Assembly (NCBI GenBank): GCA_014529385.2
Contig: CM043944.1
Location: forward strand, 71,951,384 to 72,015,383
From: Adiantum capillus-veneris
Taxonomy: Eukaryota; Streptophyta; Polypodiopsida; Polypodiales; Pteridaceae
DNA: 64,000 nt
Direction of reading: 5' to 3'
Numbering within the stretch: the first letter of the stretch is position 1; the number at the start of each line of letters is the position of its first letter. The notes below the pieces were generated by a model. It did not search any database, was not told where the DNA came from, and was given only the letters and a program-made list of their open reading frames with translations. This document shows, one piece after another, positions 1 to 11,137 of the stretch. The translations under genes were made by a program, and so were the position numbers.

Positions 1-519
1 CTTCATGTGGTCCCCTTAGCCTAGACTTTCATTTGATTCCAAAGGACACCTCATGCCATATGAAATCATGACATTGCTCCTTGACAAAGTTTTGTAATCA
101 TACTTGCAATAATGCATTAAAATAAGTGTATCTTTGAAATCATGCCACCTAGTGTCCCACTAGGATTTGATTCTCTCCTAGTAGCTATTTAAAAAGAAAT
201 ATAAGAAAAGTATAAAAAATACATAGAATATATATATATTGGAGTTTACCCTAGATATAGGATCTAGCTAGGGTGTGAGATGATAATGAAATAGTAGAAA
301 TAAAGAATCAATGCTTTTTTGCCCCAAGTTAAAGAGGCGGAGCTATTGACACTTTTCCCATAGTATTTTTTTGATGGTAAAGTAAGAATACATTACCCTT
401 GAGATAAATAATAAGATGAGATAGAAAGCTTATTTTTATACTTACATATGCATATGTACATTATAGGAAATATAATTATGTATCTAAAAAAAATACAAGA
501 TAGATTTTGTAGCATGCGT
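1..519. repeat. Non-coding flank with R1 repeat (about 270-550)
   Basis: I see no gene here. From about 270 to 550 the sequence resembles 52,210-52,512 on the same strand. Both have an AT-rich stretch with AATGC followed by a run of T or C, then a shared end reading CCCACTAT[G/A]TACGTG. After that shared end the two loci diverge: copia gag follows here, unrelated sequence follows there. This suggests an interspersed repeat whose right boundary lies near 550. Its class is unknown. Confidence 0.35.
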
Positions 520-2578
520 TCCCACTATGTACGTGTCACAGCACGACAGCGTAAAGAGCTGGAGTCGAAGATTATGCATGAGGAAGATGATATGGACACT
601 TTTCTTGCTAGTGTCAAGGATATCAATGAGCAAATTATTTCTGTAGGTGAAGTCATTTCAGACAGTTCCCTTGTGCAGACTGTTCTTGATGCCTTACCAG
701 ATTCTTACTAGAATTTTGCTAGTACTTGGAGACTTATGACCCAAGGAAATCGAGAAGTTGTCAAGTTTGATGCGTTATGCACATTGCTGTTGCAAGAGTC
801 ACTTTCCAGAAAAAATAGGACTAGACAGCGTGCAGTTGAACATGCTTTTATTGCTTCCCAAAGAAAGGGTGCTAACAGCAATGCAGCCACTTCTTATGGT
901 TCTATTGCGAGTGCATGATAGAAAGCCTTCTATTGAGCACATCCGTGGTTTTGGTTGTTTGGCATATGCTTTGGTGCCACATACACAACGTAGAAAATTG
1001 GATGATAAGGCTGTCAAATGTATTTTTGTTGTTTATAGTGCTGAAAGAAAAGGTTACAGGTTATATCATCTGCAAACAAAGTGTATTCTGGTTTCACGAG
1101 ATGTAGTGTTTGTGGAAGATTCTGTTCAGCCCTTGCTGTCATGTACTAGAGACAATAATGTAAGCTCACAGGACATTTATGACACTTTGTTGCCTCTTTT
1201 TAGCGGTGTAAATATGAATGTAAGTTCCAATGAGGCAAATGTACAGCCTATGGGGGTTTCTGAAAATGTTACAGATTAGCCTATTACTAATGCAAATGTA
1301 CATGATGTACTTGATGAGAAAAGGGCTGAAAATGAGCAGGCTAGAGGTATGCCAAAATGGATGGTGCACACTTTGCATGACAGTAAATTGTATGCACCTT
1401 TGTCTAGTTGTAATCCTTCAAGCTCTCGCCATGCATCTTATGCATCATATTGTTATGCTTTGGCTGTGTCTAGCTTACATGATGTTGAGGAGCCTTTGTC
1501 TTTTGATGAAGCACAGAATTCAGAAAATTGGATGGCTTCTATGCAATCAAAATATGATGCACTTATAGATAATGACACATGGACTTTATGTGATTTGCTC
1601 CTTACAAGTTGAAACGCAAGTTGAATGGTGAGATCGATCGCCTTATGCACAACAAAAAGGCATAGATTATGAAGAGACCTAAATGAGAGACATATTACTG
1701 AATTTAAGGCTGATTTGAATGCTAATTTCAAGATGAAAGATCTGGGGCTGTTGCATCATTACTTGGGTATACAGTTTAAGCAGTGTGATGGTGGTATTGC
1801 CTTGTGTGAGAAAAGTTACATAGAGACATTTCTATGTAAGTTTGGACTTGAGGATTGCAAACCTATTGCCACTCCCATGGAAACAAGTTTGAAGTTGAGT
1901 CTACATGATGCTGGCGATTCTGCCGATGTCACTCTTTAACAAACTGCTATTGGCTGCCTCATTTATGTATGCAACACGAGGCCAGATATTCAGTTTGCAA
2001 TCTCACAGGTCAGCAAATTTATGCATAGCCCAGGGTCTAAGCATTGGCAGGCTATCAAGAGGATTTACGCTACCTTAGTGGCACTTTACATCTTGGCTTG
2101 TTTTATCCCAAGGGGGGATCATTTCCACCAGACTTACATGCTTTTTTGGACTCAGATTGGGCTGGTTGTTTTGACACGGAGTGTCCACAAGTGGCTTTTG
2201 TTTCATGCTTGGTAGTTCATGTATATCGTGGTTGAGCAAGAAGCAACCTACTATGGCCACTTCAAGTTGTGAGGCTGAGTACAGGGCAGTATTCATAGCT
2301 ACGATTGAGTGTGTATAGCTCAAACGCCTTATGGATGATTTGGGTGTTGGATAGGTCAGAGCGCATTGGAAGTTGCGAGGAATCCACTTTTTCATGGTTG
2401 CACAAAGCACATTGAGTTGCATTACCACTATGTTAGGGAGAGGCTCTCAGTAGGAGAGATCAGCTTGGCTTATGTGCCAACATAGGAAAACCTTGCAGAT
2501 ATTTTGACAAAGGCATTGTCTCGTGAGAAGCTTGAAGCTTTCTGCAAAGCCTTGGGCTTACTCTCCTTTGTGGACTGA
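520..2578 (+). pseudogene. Decayed Ty1/copia gag-pol
   Basis: Remnant copia polyprotein. Order seen: a gag UBN2-type segment ending in LVQTVLDALPDSY and continuing past a TAG at 709-711; the integrase C-terminal region (HIRGFGCLAYALVP, then RRKLDDKAVKCIF and GYRLYH) at 920-1115; the start of RVT_2 at 1490-1600; an RT piece (MKDLGLLHHYLGIQF) at 1730-1935; and the RNase H tail (NTRPDIQFAIS, EAEYRAVF, TKHIELHYHYVRER, ADILTKALS) to the stop near 2578. Zinc knuckle, protease, integrase core and RT catalytic core are deleted, and there are several frameshifts. A second in-frame TAG lies at 1277-1279. It is followed by a polypurine tract and 3' LTR. It cannot be functional. No matching 5' LTR is visible in the window. 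Confidence 0.85.
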
Positions 2579-2641
2579 TCATGTCCTCAGGGCATGGAAC
2601 TTCCATTTACTCATGTACCAGCTCTCGTTCACCGCATCACT

Positions 2642-2653
2642 TCAGGGGGGATT
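2642..2653 (+). other. Polypurine tract of copia relic
   Basis: A G-rich run (TCAGGGGGGATT) lies immediately 5' of the TG that opens the LTR. This is the expected primer site for plus-strand DNA synthesis. Confidence 0.7.
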
Positions 2654-2880
2654 TGTTACCATATACATGTGGTAGTGATGTGTGTGAACACACTAGGACC
2701 ACCGGGGCATTTTTTCCCTCTTTAGGAGGTTTTTTCCCCTGAGCATTGTATATATGCCCATCACTCTAGGGCTATCTATCTTTCCATTGCCCACTAAGTA
2801 ATACACTCTCTATTGTGTGCCTTGAGCTTCCTTCGTCTTCTCCAAGCCGTGTGCATTTCTCTGCAACCCTAATTCCAACA
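2654..2880 (+). mobile_element. 3' LTR of copia relic, 227 bp
   Basis: Starts TGTTACC directly after the polypurine tract and ends CCAACA, giving TG...CA termini. A TATA-like stretch (TGTATATATGCCC) near 2748 is a plausible LTR promoter. The position, just after the RNase H stop, fits a copia 3' LTR. The boundary on the right is inferred from the CA terminus alone. Confidence 0.7.
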
Positions 2881-4301
2881 AGTTTGTTATGTTGTCTTTT
2901 TAGGCTAACCGTACTCCGTTTGACTCTAGCTCCAAAATTCTTCTCCAAAACTTGCCAGGCCTCGTATACATGTGTGCACTAATCTATAAAATGTACATAA
3001 TTATCATGGAGTGCAGTAATTATGATGCCAAGTTCTTGTTCATTTTCTCTTGATTGAGTGTAGTTGATGCCTTGGTTTGTGTGCCTTTGTGATCACTGAG
3101 AGGTGTTTTTATTACACCCCATAATGTTTTCTTCATTAAATATCCCCTTAGCTTAGTTTTCCAGGTATGGAAACCCTCCCCATTAAATTTTATAATTCCC
3201 TTTTCTTCAATGATGCAAGTGCTTGTGAAAATGCCAAGGACTTGGTCTTATTGATAGAGAGACTCTCTCTATGGCAATGCCTTACCCAATTTTACAAAGA
3301 AAGTAGTGCAGGTGTGAGCTTAATAATCTTGATTGTGAAATCACTATTCACCAAAAACTTTGTAAAGAACCTCTTTACAAGAGGCAATTAAAAAAAATTA
3401 CCTTGATTTGATGTTTAGACGTAGTTTGAAATTCACCTTACGAGTGTCGATTTGTCACAAGCCTTTGACGTTTCCTTGGAATGCTTGGAATTTGTGATGT
3501 CAGAAAGAGGTATGAAGCTCGAAGGATGCTCAAAGAAGATTTGAAATTGAGTAGCTCAAAAGCTTGGTCTTTTGAAGTTATGAAGCTCGGAAGCTAGGTC
3601 GTCTTTGATCTCTTTTGAGAGATTTGAAACTTCTTGGTTGCTCAAGTTTGTTGAAAAACTCAAAAAAAGACGAGATCTTGAATTTGCTTGAGTCTCCTTG
3701 CCCACCTTGCTAAATTCGTATGAAGCTTTGCTTAGGAAAATGGGATAAGGTCCAAGGTAAAAAACTCCCTTGGAAAAAAGTATTTTAGAGAGTGCATACC
3801 ATAGTGGGCAGCCTTTCCACTTTAAATCAAAGGTTTTTGCAATATGAAAGAGTTACAAAAACAGAAAACTGCTTTGCCTGAGTAGCTATCAAAAAATTTC
3901 AGCATCAACAAGGGTTGTCCAATGATGGGGCGGGGGGGGGGACTGATTTGAGCAATAGGGAGTGTGTGGATAGTGTGTGGGAGGTGGCCCCGGATTGGGG
4001 AATGCATCCACAGACTCCGATCGAGTAAAGGATACCTGAGTCAAGAGATTGGAGAGGTTATTTTCAGACATTCACGAAAGAACAATGAAAAATTTCTATT
4101 TTGGCTGAATATAGAGTATCGGGAGAAGGGTAATTTGATGTTGCAAATGTATCCGTGAAGCCCGATTTGATCAATTTGCATTAGAGCTTGCAAATTTTGC
4201 TGATTAAGAAAGCCAATTACACGTGCTAAACTTCCTACAAACTCAATGTGCACTTAGGGATTGCTAGTGATGGGCTTGGAATTGCTAATTTAATTCCGTA
4301 G
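2881..4301. other. No recognisable gene
   Basis: AT-rich sequence with short spurious frames only. A G-run lies at 3929-3940. On the minus strand, 4,041-4,253 would be the leader just downstream of the primer site at 4302-4313, but the short frame there has no recognisable domain. Confidence 0.5.
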
Positions 4302-4313
4302 GCTCTAATACCA
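4302..4313 (-). other. Primer binding site, initiator-Met type (-)
   Basis: Read on the minus strand this is TGGTATTAGAGC, one base from the canonical plant copia/gypsy primer site TGGTATCAGAGC. It lies two bases from an LTR-like terminus (CCCAACA on the minus strand). It marks the start of an internal region running towards lower coordinates. Confidence 0.6.
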
Positions 4314-4315
4314 GT

Positions 4316-4385
4316 TGTTGGGCTTGTGGGAGAGAGAAAGAGATCTCATGGAGGCTTGAATTGTTGAATAACCATGGCTACACAC

Positions 4386-4458
<73 letters not shown>

Positions 4459-5789
4459 GAGAGAGAGAGTTTCACACTTTCCAATACTCAATTTACAAAA
4501 ATGTACAATGTAATACCTTTACAACATAGCATAACTCATATAAAAAAAGGAGGGGTATAGTATACAAAAGGTTTAACAACCAATATCCAAAAGCTCTCGT
4601 CTTGAGATGTATTTAAAAGTAGCCAAACACACATATATATTATGTTTCACTTCAAATCTTTCACTAGGTGTAGAAGGAGTTCCCATGCCCATATTTCATT
4701 GAGCACTTGGACCAACCACCTTTGATAGGCACTGTAGATTACTCAGGCCCAAAAAACCACATAAAGCACACACATCTACTACCCTTGACCTTCAAATTTT
4801 CTGGATCACTTTGGCATGCCTCCTATGAGCACCCATAGCCATGCATTGCACTGCTCAGATCGACCAACTTTAGCTGCACCATCATTGTCCAACCCCGTTG
4901 TTGAGCATTCATGTTCAACCAAAAGCATGTTTATTGAACTATGGAAATTACATAACTATAAAACACTGTGAGCTAAGCAAAAAACTACTACCATATGTAC
5001 AAAGTCTTATTCCCACGTCATGCCATCTTTTCTCAAGTGGGTTTCCAAACCCCCTGCTTAGCTGAACCACCTCAATCAAATACCTGGCATTGAGAACATC
5101 CATCCATCATAATAACCTTTGATAGTATTGTACCCAAGCACATATCAAACCATGCATATACAACATCCATAGCATACCCTCACCACTCCAAGAATCACCC
5201 TGCATCCAACTTGCTTCAAAGAGATCACCATAATTCACACCATCCTCCTTCACATACATATCTGACCCTCCCTCCCAACCATGTAAAGTAGAACCCTCCT
5301 AAAGAGAACCCTATAAACCACTATACAACTGCATTTACAAGCATACCCTTCAATCATGAAGCACATACCTCTTTAGATAGCTTGGACGAGGTCACAATGT
5401 GGGATTCTCCTCCAAGCACTATAGAGCACATCTGCTTCACTAAAAATACTTCCACCATGGGCTCTCCCTTTAGCTTTATGTCTCCCTCCATGCTTGTAGC
5501 ATCCTCAATTTTAGCATCATTAAGCTCTTCCACAAAAACTCTCTCAGATGGAGCAACCACCATCGCTTCATCGACCTGCTCTTCTTCTATAACCAAAGAA
5601 AATCTACCCTTTCTAGAAAAGATTCGCAGTCGCTACACCACTATAGCACATTCCATAGCAAACATCATAAGAATATCTGAGAGACATGGGTGTGTCTGAA
5701 TCTATCACTTATCGCCCATCCACTACCTCTAAATTACATCCCCAAGCAGTTCAAATTGGCTCTCCTAACCTCTGGCCCTTGGCTTGACA
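4316..5789 (-). mobile_element. Candidate LTR flanked by PBS and PPT, about 1.47 kb
   Basis: Minus-strand termini are TGTCAAGCC at 5789 and GCCCAACA at 4316. A polypurine tract abuts the first end (5790-5802) and an initiator-Met-like primer site abuts the other. An (AG)n microsatellite lies inside. PPT-LTR-PBS is the order expected at the junction of two tandem elements that share one LTR. It is also possible that these are two unrelated ends. A short acidic frame at 5354-5596 (-) has no recognisable domain. No second copy of this LTR is visible to confirm the boundaries. Confidence 0.4.
4389..4469. repeat. (AG)n microsatellite
   Basis: Almost pure AG dinucleotide run of about 80 bp with one interruption (GGAAAG). 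Confidence 0.95.
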
Positions 5790-5802
5790 TTACTCCCCCT
5801 TG
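5790..5802 (-). other. Polypurine tract (-)
   Basis: On the minus strand CCAAGGGGGAGTAA precedes TGTCAAG. The same arrangement, GGGGGAGTAA then TGTCAAG, precedes the 3' LTR at 41,325, which identifies the two as related elements. Confidence 0.6.
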
Positions 5803-6700
5803 GAGAGTGGCTTCATCCTCAAAACCAAAAGCGGCGATATCCTTTATAAGAACTTTAATGTTTTGCATAGTGGCATTCTTCATGGATCCAATTGTACATT
5901 TGACCAGAACACACTTAAATAGGAGCTTCAATGAAATCAAGAAGAACATCTTGATTTTCCACATTGTTGTCCCTTTGCAAAACCTTTTTGTGAAACCGGC
6001 CCATATCCATAATGTTAAACTCTATTTATAACTTACTAGAGTATACTAAACGAGTTACCAAAACTAATACCTCTTCTCTCTTTCCATGAAAGTAACATGC
6101 TGACATAATTCATAAGCAAAGATCAAGTCCTTGACTTGTTATCATTTCTCATCAATAGACAACCCGACTGTAACAACTGATTAAGGTTGAGGCTTGATTT
6201 AACCATGAAGGGGCTAAAATTAGTCTTGAACCATGCTTGTCTCATGGTAAGCAAACTTCAACTAGAGAGATAACCATTCCAATTGGATTGCTTTGTGATA
6301 ACATATGTGCTTAGCATATCCTTTAGCATAAGATTAGCACATATACTCTACCTATCCTCTCTGGATGACTAGAGAGATAACCATTCCAATTGGATTGCTT
6401 TGTGATAACATATGTGCTTAGCATATCCTTTATCATAAGATTAGCATATATACTCTACCTATCTTCAATGACTAACATCATTGAGGTGTGTTTCCCCAAC
6501 GTTTACAAACAGTTCTTCCAAAATGACTAGTAAACAAGGATCACAATTCCTTGCAATATTGCTGAGTAATCAACAATGTTAGGAACAACCATCTTGGTCA
6601 ATTGATCTACAAGAACCCACCAAACCGAGCCATGACCTCTATTGGTGATTGGTAGATCCACAATCAATCTCATAGAGATATTGCACAGCTACTAATGCCA
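5803..6700 (-). pseudogene. Ty3/gypsy 3' end with integrase remnant
   Basis: Reading the minus strand, about 6690-6590 gives an integrase-core-like stretch (ISMRLIVDLPITNRGHGSVW, then VDQLTKM), matching the form WD.I.MDFI..LP...G.DSIWV.VDR.TK of gypsy integrases. A related stretch occurs on the plus strand at 40,517-40,640, and downstream blocks (GETHL; ENQDV.L.FIE.P) also match 40,700-41,300. The sequence ends at the polypurine tract at 5802. Stops and frameshifts throughout mean a relic. The 107-bp tandem duplication at 6261-6474 interrupts it. Confidence 0.6.
6261..6474. repeat. Tandem duplication, 107 bp x2
   Basis: ACTAGAGAGATAACCATTCC begins at 6261 and again at 6368. The copies differ at only a few bases, so the duplication is recent compared with the decay of the surrounding element. 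Confidence 0.9.
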
Positions 6701-7061
6701 TGAATGTGCATGTCGCTCCAAATAATAGGATGCTTATAGATTATGGTAATTTATCTCTATGCTTTAAAAAATAGGGATTTTCTTGGTTGTTGAATGTTCA
6801 TGCTCTATTGATGGAAAATTTTTGAGCTTTCCCTACGATCTTGGAGGGTTTTTGTTTACATAAAACCAAGGGTTGGGTGTTTATTGCTAGCATGTACATA
6901 GCGTGGAGATGATTGGGTGTTTGTCGATTCCAATGTAGTTGGCACATATGAGAGGATGTGCATGTTTAGAGGGGATGAATGTTAGCCCATTTTGCATGCA
7001 CAGTGAGAAAAACAAAATCCAAAGGAATTTCTATAGATTTTTCACGTTGGTGTGGTTTAGT

Positions 7062-7370
7062 GCCTAATGTGTGTGCCAAGTGTTTCTACAAAGGGTCTAT
7101 CCTGGGTCAATCTTGGAAGCAAAATAGTGATAAAATATTGGGTTTTGCCTTTGATATTGAGTCAAGATTGTTTGAGCTCCAATCGGGTTCAAAACAAGCA
7201 CTTGGAACACACATTATTGCCTAATGTGTGTGCCAAGTTATGCTACAAAAGGGTGTGTCCTAGGCCGACCTTGGAAGCAAAATAGTGCTCAAAAGTTGGG
7301 TTTTTCTTCTAAGATTGAGTCAAGATTTTTTAGGCTCCAATTGGGTTTAGAATAGGTCTAATGTGACAAG
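7062..7370. repeat. Diverged tandem repeat, 157 bp x2
   Basis: GCCTAATGTGTGTGCCAAG starts at 7062 and at 7219. The copies then share blocks including GGAAGCAAAATAGTG and ATTGAGTCAAGATT. Divergence is clearly higher than in the 107-bp duplication at 6.3 kb. Confidence 0.8.
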
Positions 7371-7996
7371 CCCCACTGAATGAGAGTTTATAGATTTTGA
7401 AAAGTTATGAAAGCAAGTTAATTCAATGCAATGATCAAGGAATTTGGGGATTTGCAATCAAAACTTGATTAATTCTATGCAATGATCAAGGGATTTAGGG
7501 ATTTGTAGTCAATAATTGGTGCTTAGATTGTGTGTCCTAAGTTCAAGACATGCGAATATTACAACACCTAAATTTGGTACAAATTGGTAGCCTCTATAAC
7601 TCATATGCAAATATTGTGTGAAGTCTTTTGAGGAATATATAGTTAAAGAAGGGCATCCCATTGTCAACCAAGTGGGGCAAGCTCCCCTCCCATGGGGTCA
7701 TGGATCTCTTGAACTGTGTGGCATTGGTGATCTCACTCCCCTTTTTGTGCACAAATAGATGCTGGTGTTCTTGTCTATCCACGTGCATCATCACTGCCAT
7801 TGTCAACAGAGTTCTGCAAATCATAATCAATGGGCTTCAATACATGGTGCTCGCACACGGTTGGGACCTAATAAGGGCCAAAGTATTGCTTGACAAAGTG
7901 AGTGGGACTTCACATGGGAGCATGTATGGAGACACAAGTAATGGGATATGGAGACACGAAGAAGACAAAGGTGAAGGGGGATTTATTGCATGGAGT

Positions 7997-8037
<41 letters not shown>

Positions 8038-8551
8038 TGTCTCTCACCTGCACCGAACCCGAATCCTCTGCTAAACTAAGCCACTCCTCCTCTACGCATC
8101 TCCCCCAAGGAGAGGATGGCCCTATCAAGGGTAATTAATACCCAAGCCATGCCTAAGGCCTGAGCTCTTACATCTGCAAGAGCTGCTCGGGACAACTCGA
8201 CGACCTGCAGGAATTGTACTACCTCGTGGAGGACCCCTATAGTGCCTGGGGCAAGAGTTTTTGACCCACTGACCCTTGTTGATCATCAGAGAACCTTTGA
8301 CTTGCTGACCTGCTGCTTACATCCCTACACAGACCTTAGTAACGTTACCTAGCTTCATTTTCATTTATTTAATCCTAAGTAAGCCATTGATCTCACCCCA
8401 TTTTTAGCAACCAAGAAACCTTGAGAAACTGACACATTTGCAATCACGAAACTTTGAGAAGTTGACATTAGCCCCGTTTGTGGCATGCATGTCTTCCCTT
8501 AGTACTCCCATTACACGCAAGAGTTTTCTTGCGGTGGTAGCGGCACCAAAG
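7371..8551. other. No recognisable gene; (TG)n at about 8001-8036
   Basis: Spurious frames only. A TG microsatellite lies at about 8001-8036. The 400 bp before 8552 may be the 5' UTR of the LINE-like element that follows; it is somewhat more GC-rich than the surroundings, but nothing proves it. Confidence 0.4.
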
Positions 8552-9247
8552 ATGGACCCCGCCGCCTGCCAAGAAGCAAGGATCACAGCCCTCGAGGCTC
8601 AAGTTCAAGAACTTATCGGGGAGAATGAGAGATGCAAAGATCGTCTACGCAAGCTTGAAGACACAAAATAAGTAGAGAGTCAAGATCTGCTTACAAAAGC
8701 ACACCAAGTTGAAGTCTCACTCAGGGAGACTGTCATGGTAGTGCAAAAGGAATCACAGGAAGGAATGCATAAGAAGATCGACACCAAAATACATGCGTCC
8801 CTACATCAATTCCGACTACAAGAATCTCTTGGCCTCAAGGTCAGGATGATTGGAGGGCTCCACTCACCGTGGTTTACCAACGAGGAAACCTTCAAGCAAG
8901 CAATCACCAAGATCAATGAAATTCTTAAACTTGTCTACATCAAGCCTGAAACTGTTTCTTGGATCAACGACACATATAGGCATGTGCTTGCCGAGCATTG
9001 CATACTCACTTTCAAGGACAAAGATGAGAGCACAAATCTGCTACACCAATCTCAATTTCTCATGGGAAAAAATCTCTGGATTGCTAAAGAACTGACCACA
9101 AATCAACTTAAGAGTAAAGCAAATGAGCACAAGAAGATGCATGAAGCACGTAAGCAAGGCAAATGGGCAATATACCAAGGTGGCAAAGCGATCATCTAGG
9201 AGTTTCAAAATCCCAAACCAGCTACCCCCTCAGTTGAACTCCCTTAG
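8552..9247 (+). pseudogene. LINE ORF1p-like protein (coiled coil + RRM-like), copy 1
   Basis: One frame from ATG 8552, broken by TAA at 8669-8671 and TAG at 9197-9199, ends at TAG 9245-9247, about 230 codons. The N-terminus is heptad-like (ITALEAQVQELI, then RCKDRLRKLED), suggesting a coiled coil. Then come LKVRMIGGL (RNP2-like), a helical segment, HCILTFKDKDE (RNP1-like), and a basic tail with KQGKWAIYQGGKAII. This order recalls L1 ORF1 proteins, which bind RNA as trimers. A second copy at 27,545-28,150 (-) reads CAG where this copy has TAG 9197, so the stop is a mutation. No endonuclease-RT ORF2 follows. The family assignment is from topology, not from a search. Confidence 0.5.
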
Positions 9248-9400
9248 GTTTTATTCTCTCTGTTTCTTTATTTTCCGTCTTGATGGACCCTCAGTCCTTA
9301 ACTGATATGTATCAGCCCTCATTGAGATGGAACTAGTGTGATGTTATGTTTGGGTCCCATGGGTCATATATGACCTCCATGGACGATAATTCAATTTGTG
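9248..9400 (+). repeat. Conserved 3' tail of LINE-like element
   Basis: This stretch is also present after the ORF in the second copy (27,395-27,545 on the minus strand). It includes GATGGACCCTCAGTCC, GATA[C/T]GTATCAGC-like sequence, TCATATATGACC and a final GATAATTCAAT. In both copies a dinucleotide microsatellite follows at once: TG here, CT in the other. That is consistent with a simple-repeat tail instead of poly(A). Confidence 0.5.
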
Positions 9401-9781
9401 TGTGTGCACGCGCGTGTGCAAAGATGAAGTGAGGAGAAGAAGGGAAAGAGAAGGTGTTTCTCATAGTTTTTGACAAATGTTCTCTAGCTCTTTAGAGGGA
9501 GAAGAGCCTTTGGAGTAGATTTATTTGGGCTATGTTTTTAGGAAGGGAAGGATGAGCTTGAGGACGATTATATGGAGGTCAATTCTTGAAGACAGAGCCA
9601 ATCTATTATACTCAATGTGCTTGAGTATATGCCACCACAAAGGCCTAAGGATACATCAAGAAGGGACCACATTTATGATTGATTGGGAGCTAAATAGCAA
9701 TTATTTTCTATTGGTGTTGAAGCTCATGTGGATATTTCTTACCAAGGTTTTGTTCATTTCTTGGTGATTAGTTAGGGTCAA
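9401..9781. other. No recognisable gene
   Basis: TG-rich start (the microsatellite after the LINE-like tail), then AT-rich DNA. The frame at 9525-9767 has no recognisable domain. Confidence 0.4.
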
Positions 9782-10734
9782 CTCTCAAGGGGTGCACCTT
9801 AAAGAAATTTATTGTATAATATGCATTCAAATGGAGGGGTTTTTATCACAAAATTTATTTCATTTTAAATTATGTTACATGCAAAAGGGGTTTTAAATAA
9901 AAAATTTAAAAAATGCTTAAGTAATAGGAAAAAGGGATCATTTTCTTACCTCACAACATGTAAGTATAGGGGTATTTTTAATACCATTTGATCTGAATGC
10001 AAGCGATATACATGGTTTCTTATAAATGCAATCTCCAAGGTCTAAAAGAAAGGCCAACAAAGACTCATGTCAAAGTTCATGATCAATGTCATAATATCTT
10101 GCATGAAAAAGAAGGCAAGGAATAAGTTTAATGCTACTAGAGGATGCCAATATCAAAAACTAGTAAGACAGTAGTGGTATAAAATGCTACTAAAGGATGC
10201 AAATGCTGAAGAAGGTAAAGACCAAAAAAACAAGAACGGTACAAAATGGAAACTAGTTTTTTTTTAAAAAAAAAGCTACAAGGGAAAAAAAAATGAAAAT
10301 AGTGATTAAACAAGGACGTTGCAAGCTGAGGAGGGGTATCACCTTCACTTTGAAAGACAATGTCCCCAAGAACACAATATAAGTTTTCTACTTGAGCACA
10401 AAATCGTTCAAAGTTACCACCATAATCTTCCAAGGCTTGAAGCTGAGGAAAATATCAAAGTCCTCTTTTAACTCACCGAGAGTGACTACGTTTTCATATG
10501 ATATACAAAGCATCCTTATAGAAAGTAGAGCAGGGACAAAAATGATACTACCATGCATCCAAACCCTATGTTGATCTTCCCTATGAAAACATTTTTGATG
10601 CACCCCTTCTTGGCCTATTTGTGATGTGCATCATCAAAGACACCCACCTAAGCATTGTGCATGGTTCATAAGCCTCCCCTATGTATTGTTAATTATTGTG
10701 ACACTAGAAACTATCCAAAATGTAAGTTTATAAA
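9782..10734. mobile_element. Left end of a second DNA-transposon copy, right end unclear
   Basis: 9784-9960 (CTCAAGGGGTGCACC..., with later GGAGGGGTTTT and AAAAAGGGATCATTTT) aligns by eye with the left end of the element at 12,307 (CTCGGGGGGTGCACT..., GGAGGGGTTTT, AAAAAGGGGTCATTTT). The right end may be near 10,606 where ATGCACCCCTT occurs, but I cannot prove a target duplication. No coding capacity was seen. Confidence 0.35.
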
Positions 10735-11137
10735 TTTTTGATCTTTAATAACTAAATTTTAAATAAAATTGATGGATTATTCAACCAAAAAATAGCCAAA
10801 ATTTATTTCTCACACTCATATACATATGTTCTCACTCTAGAAATTATGATTGCAAAATTTGATCATTATTGCTCATTAATGTCTTATAAGAGATAAGAAA
10901 TAAACATTAAAAAATTAAGCAAAAAACACATGGTGTACATTGTACACATGAATTCTCTTCATCTTGTAGTAGCTATAGGGTGATATTCTCCCCTTCCTTT
11001 TTTGAGTCGTTTCGAACAAAAGGTTGGGCATTGTGCATGGGCGATAACATCGTGTCTATGCAAGGCCGTGTAATGTGCCTGCATTATGTCAATGGAATAA
11101 TGCATGAGAAAACACTATGCTGTGTAAGATTTGGGTA
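10735..11137 (-). mobile_element. 3' terminal region of Ty3-type element Y
   Basis: Matches 41,860-42,300 over its length, including a TGTACA-N-TGTACA-type palindrome and, on the minus strand, a polypurine tract (AAAAAAGGAAGGGGAGAA) near 10,990-11,008. Lower coordinates would then be LTR. The LTR termini themselves are not clear. Confidence 0.4.
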
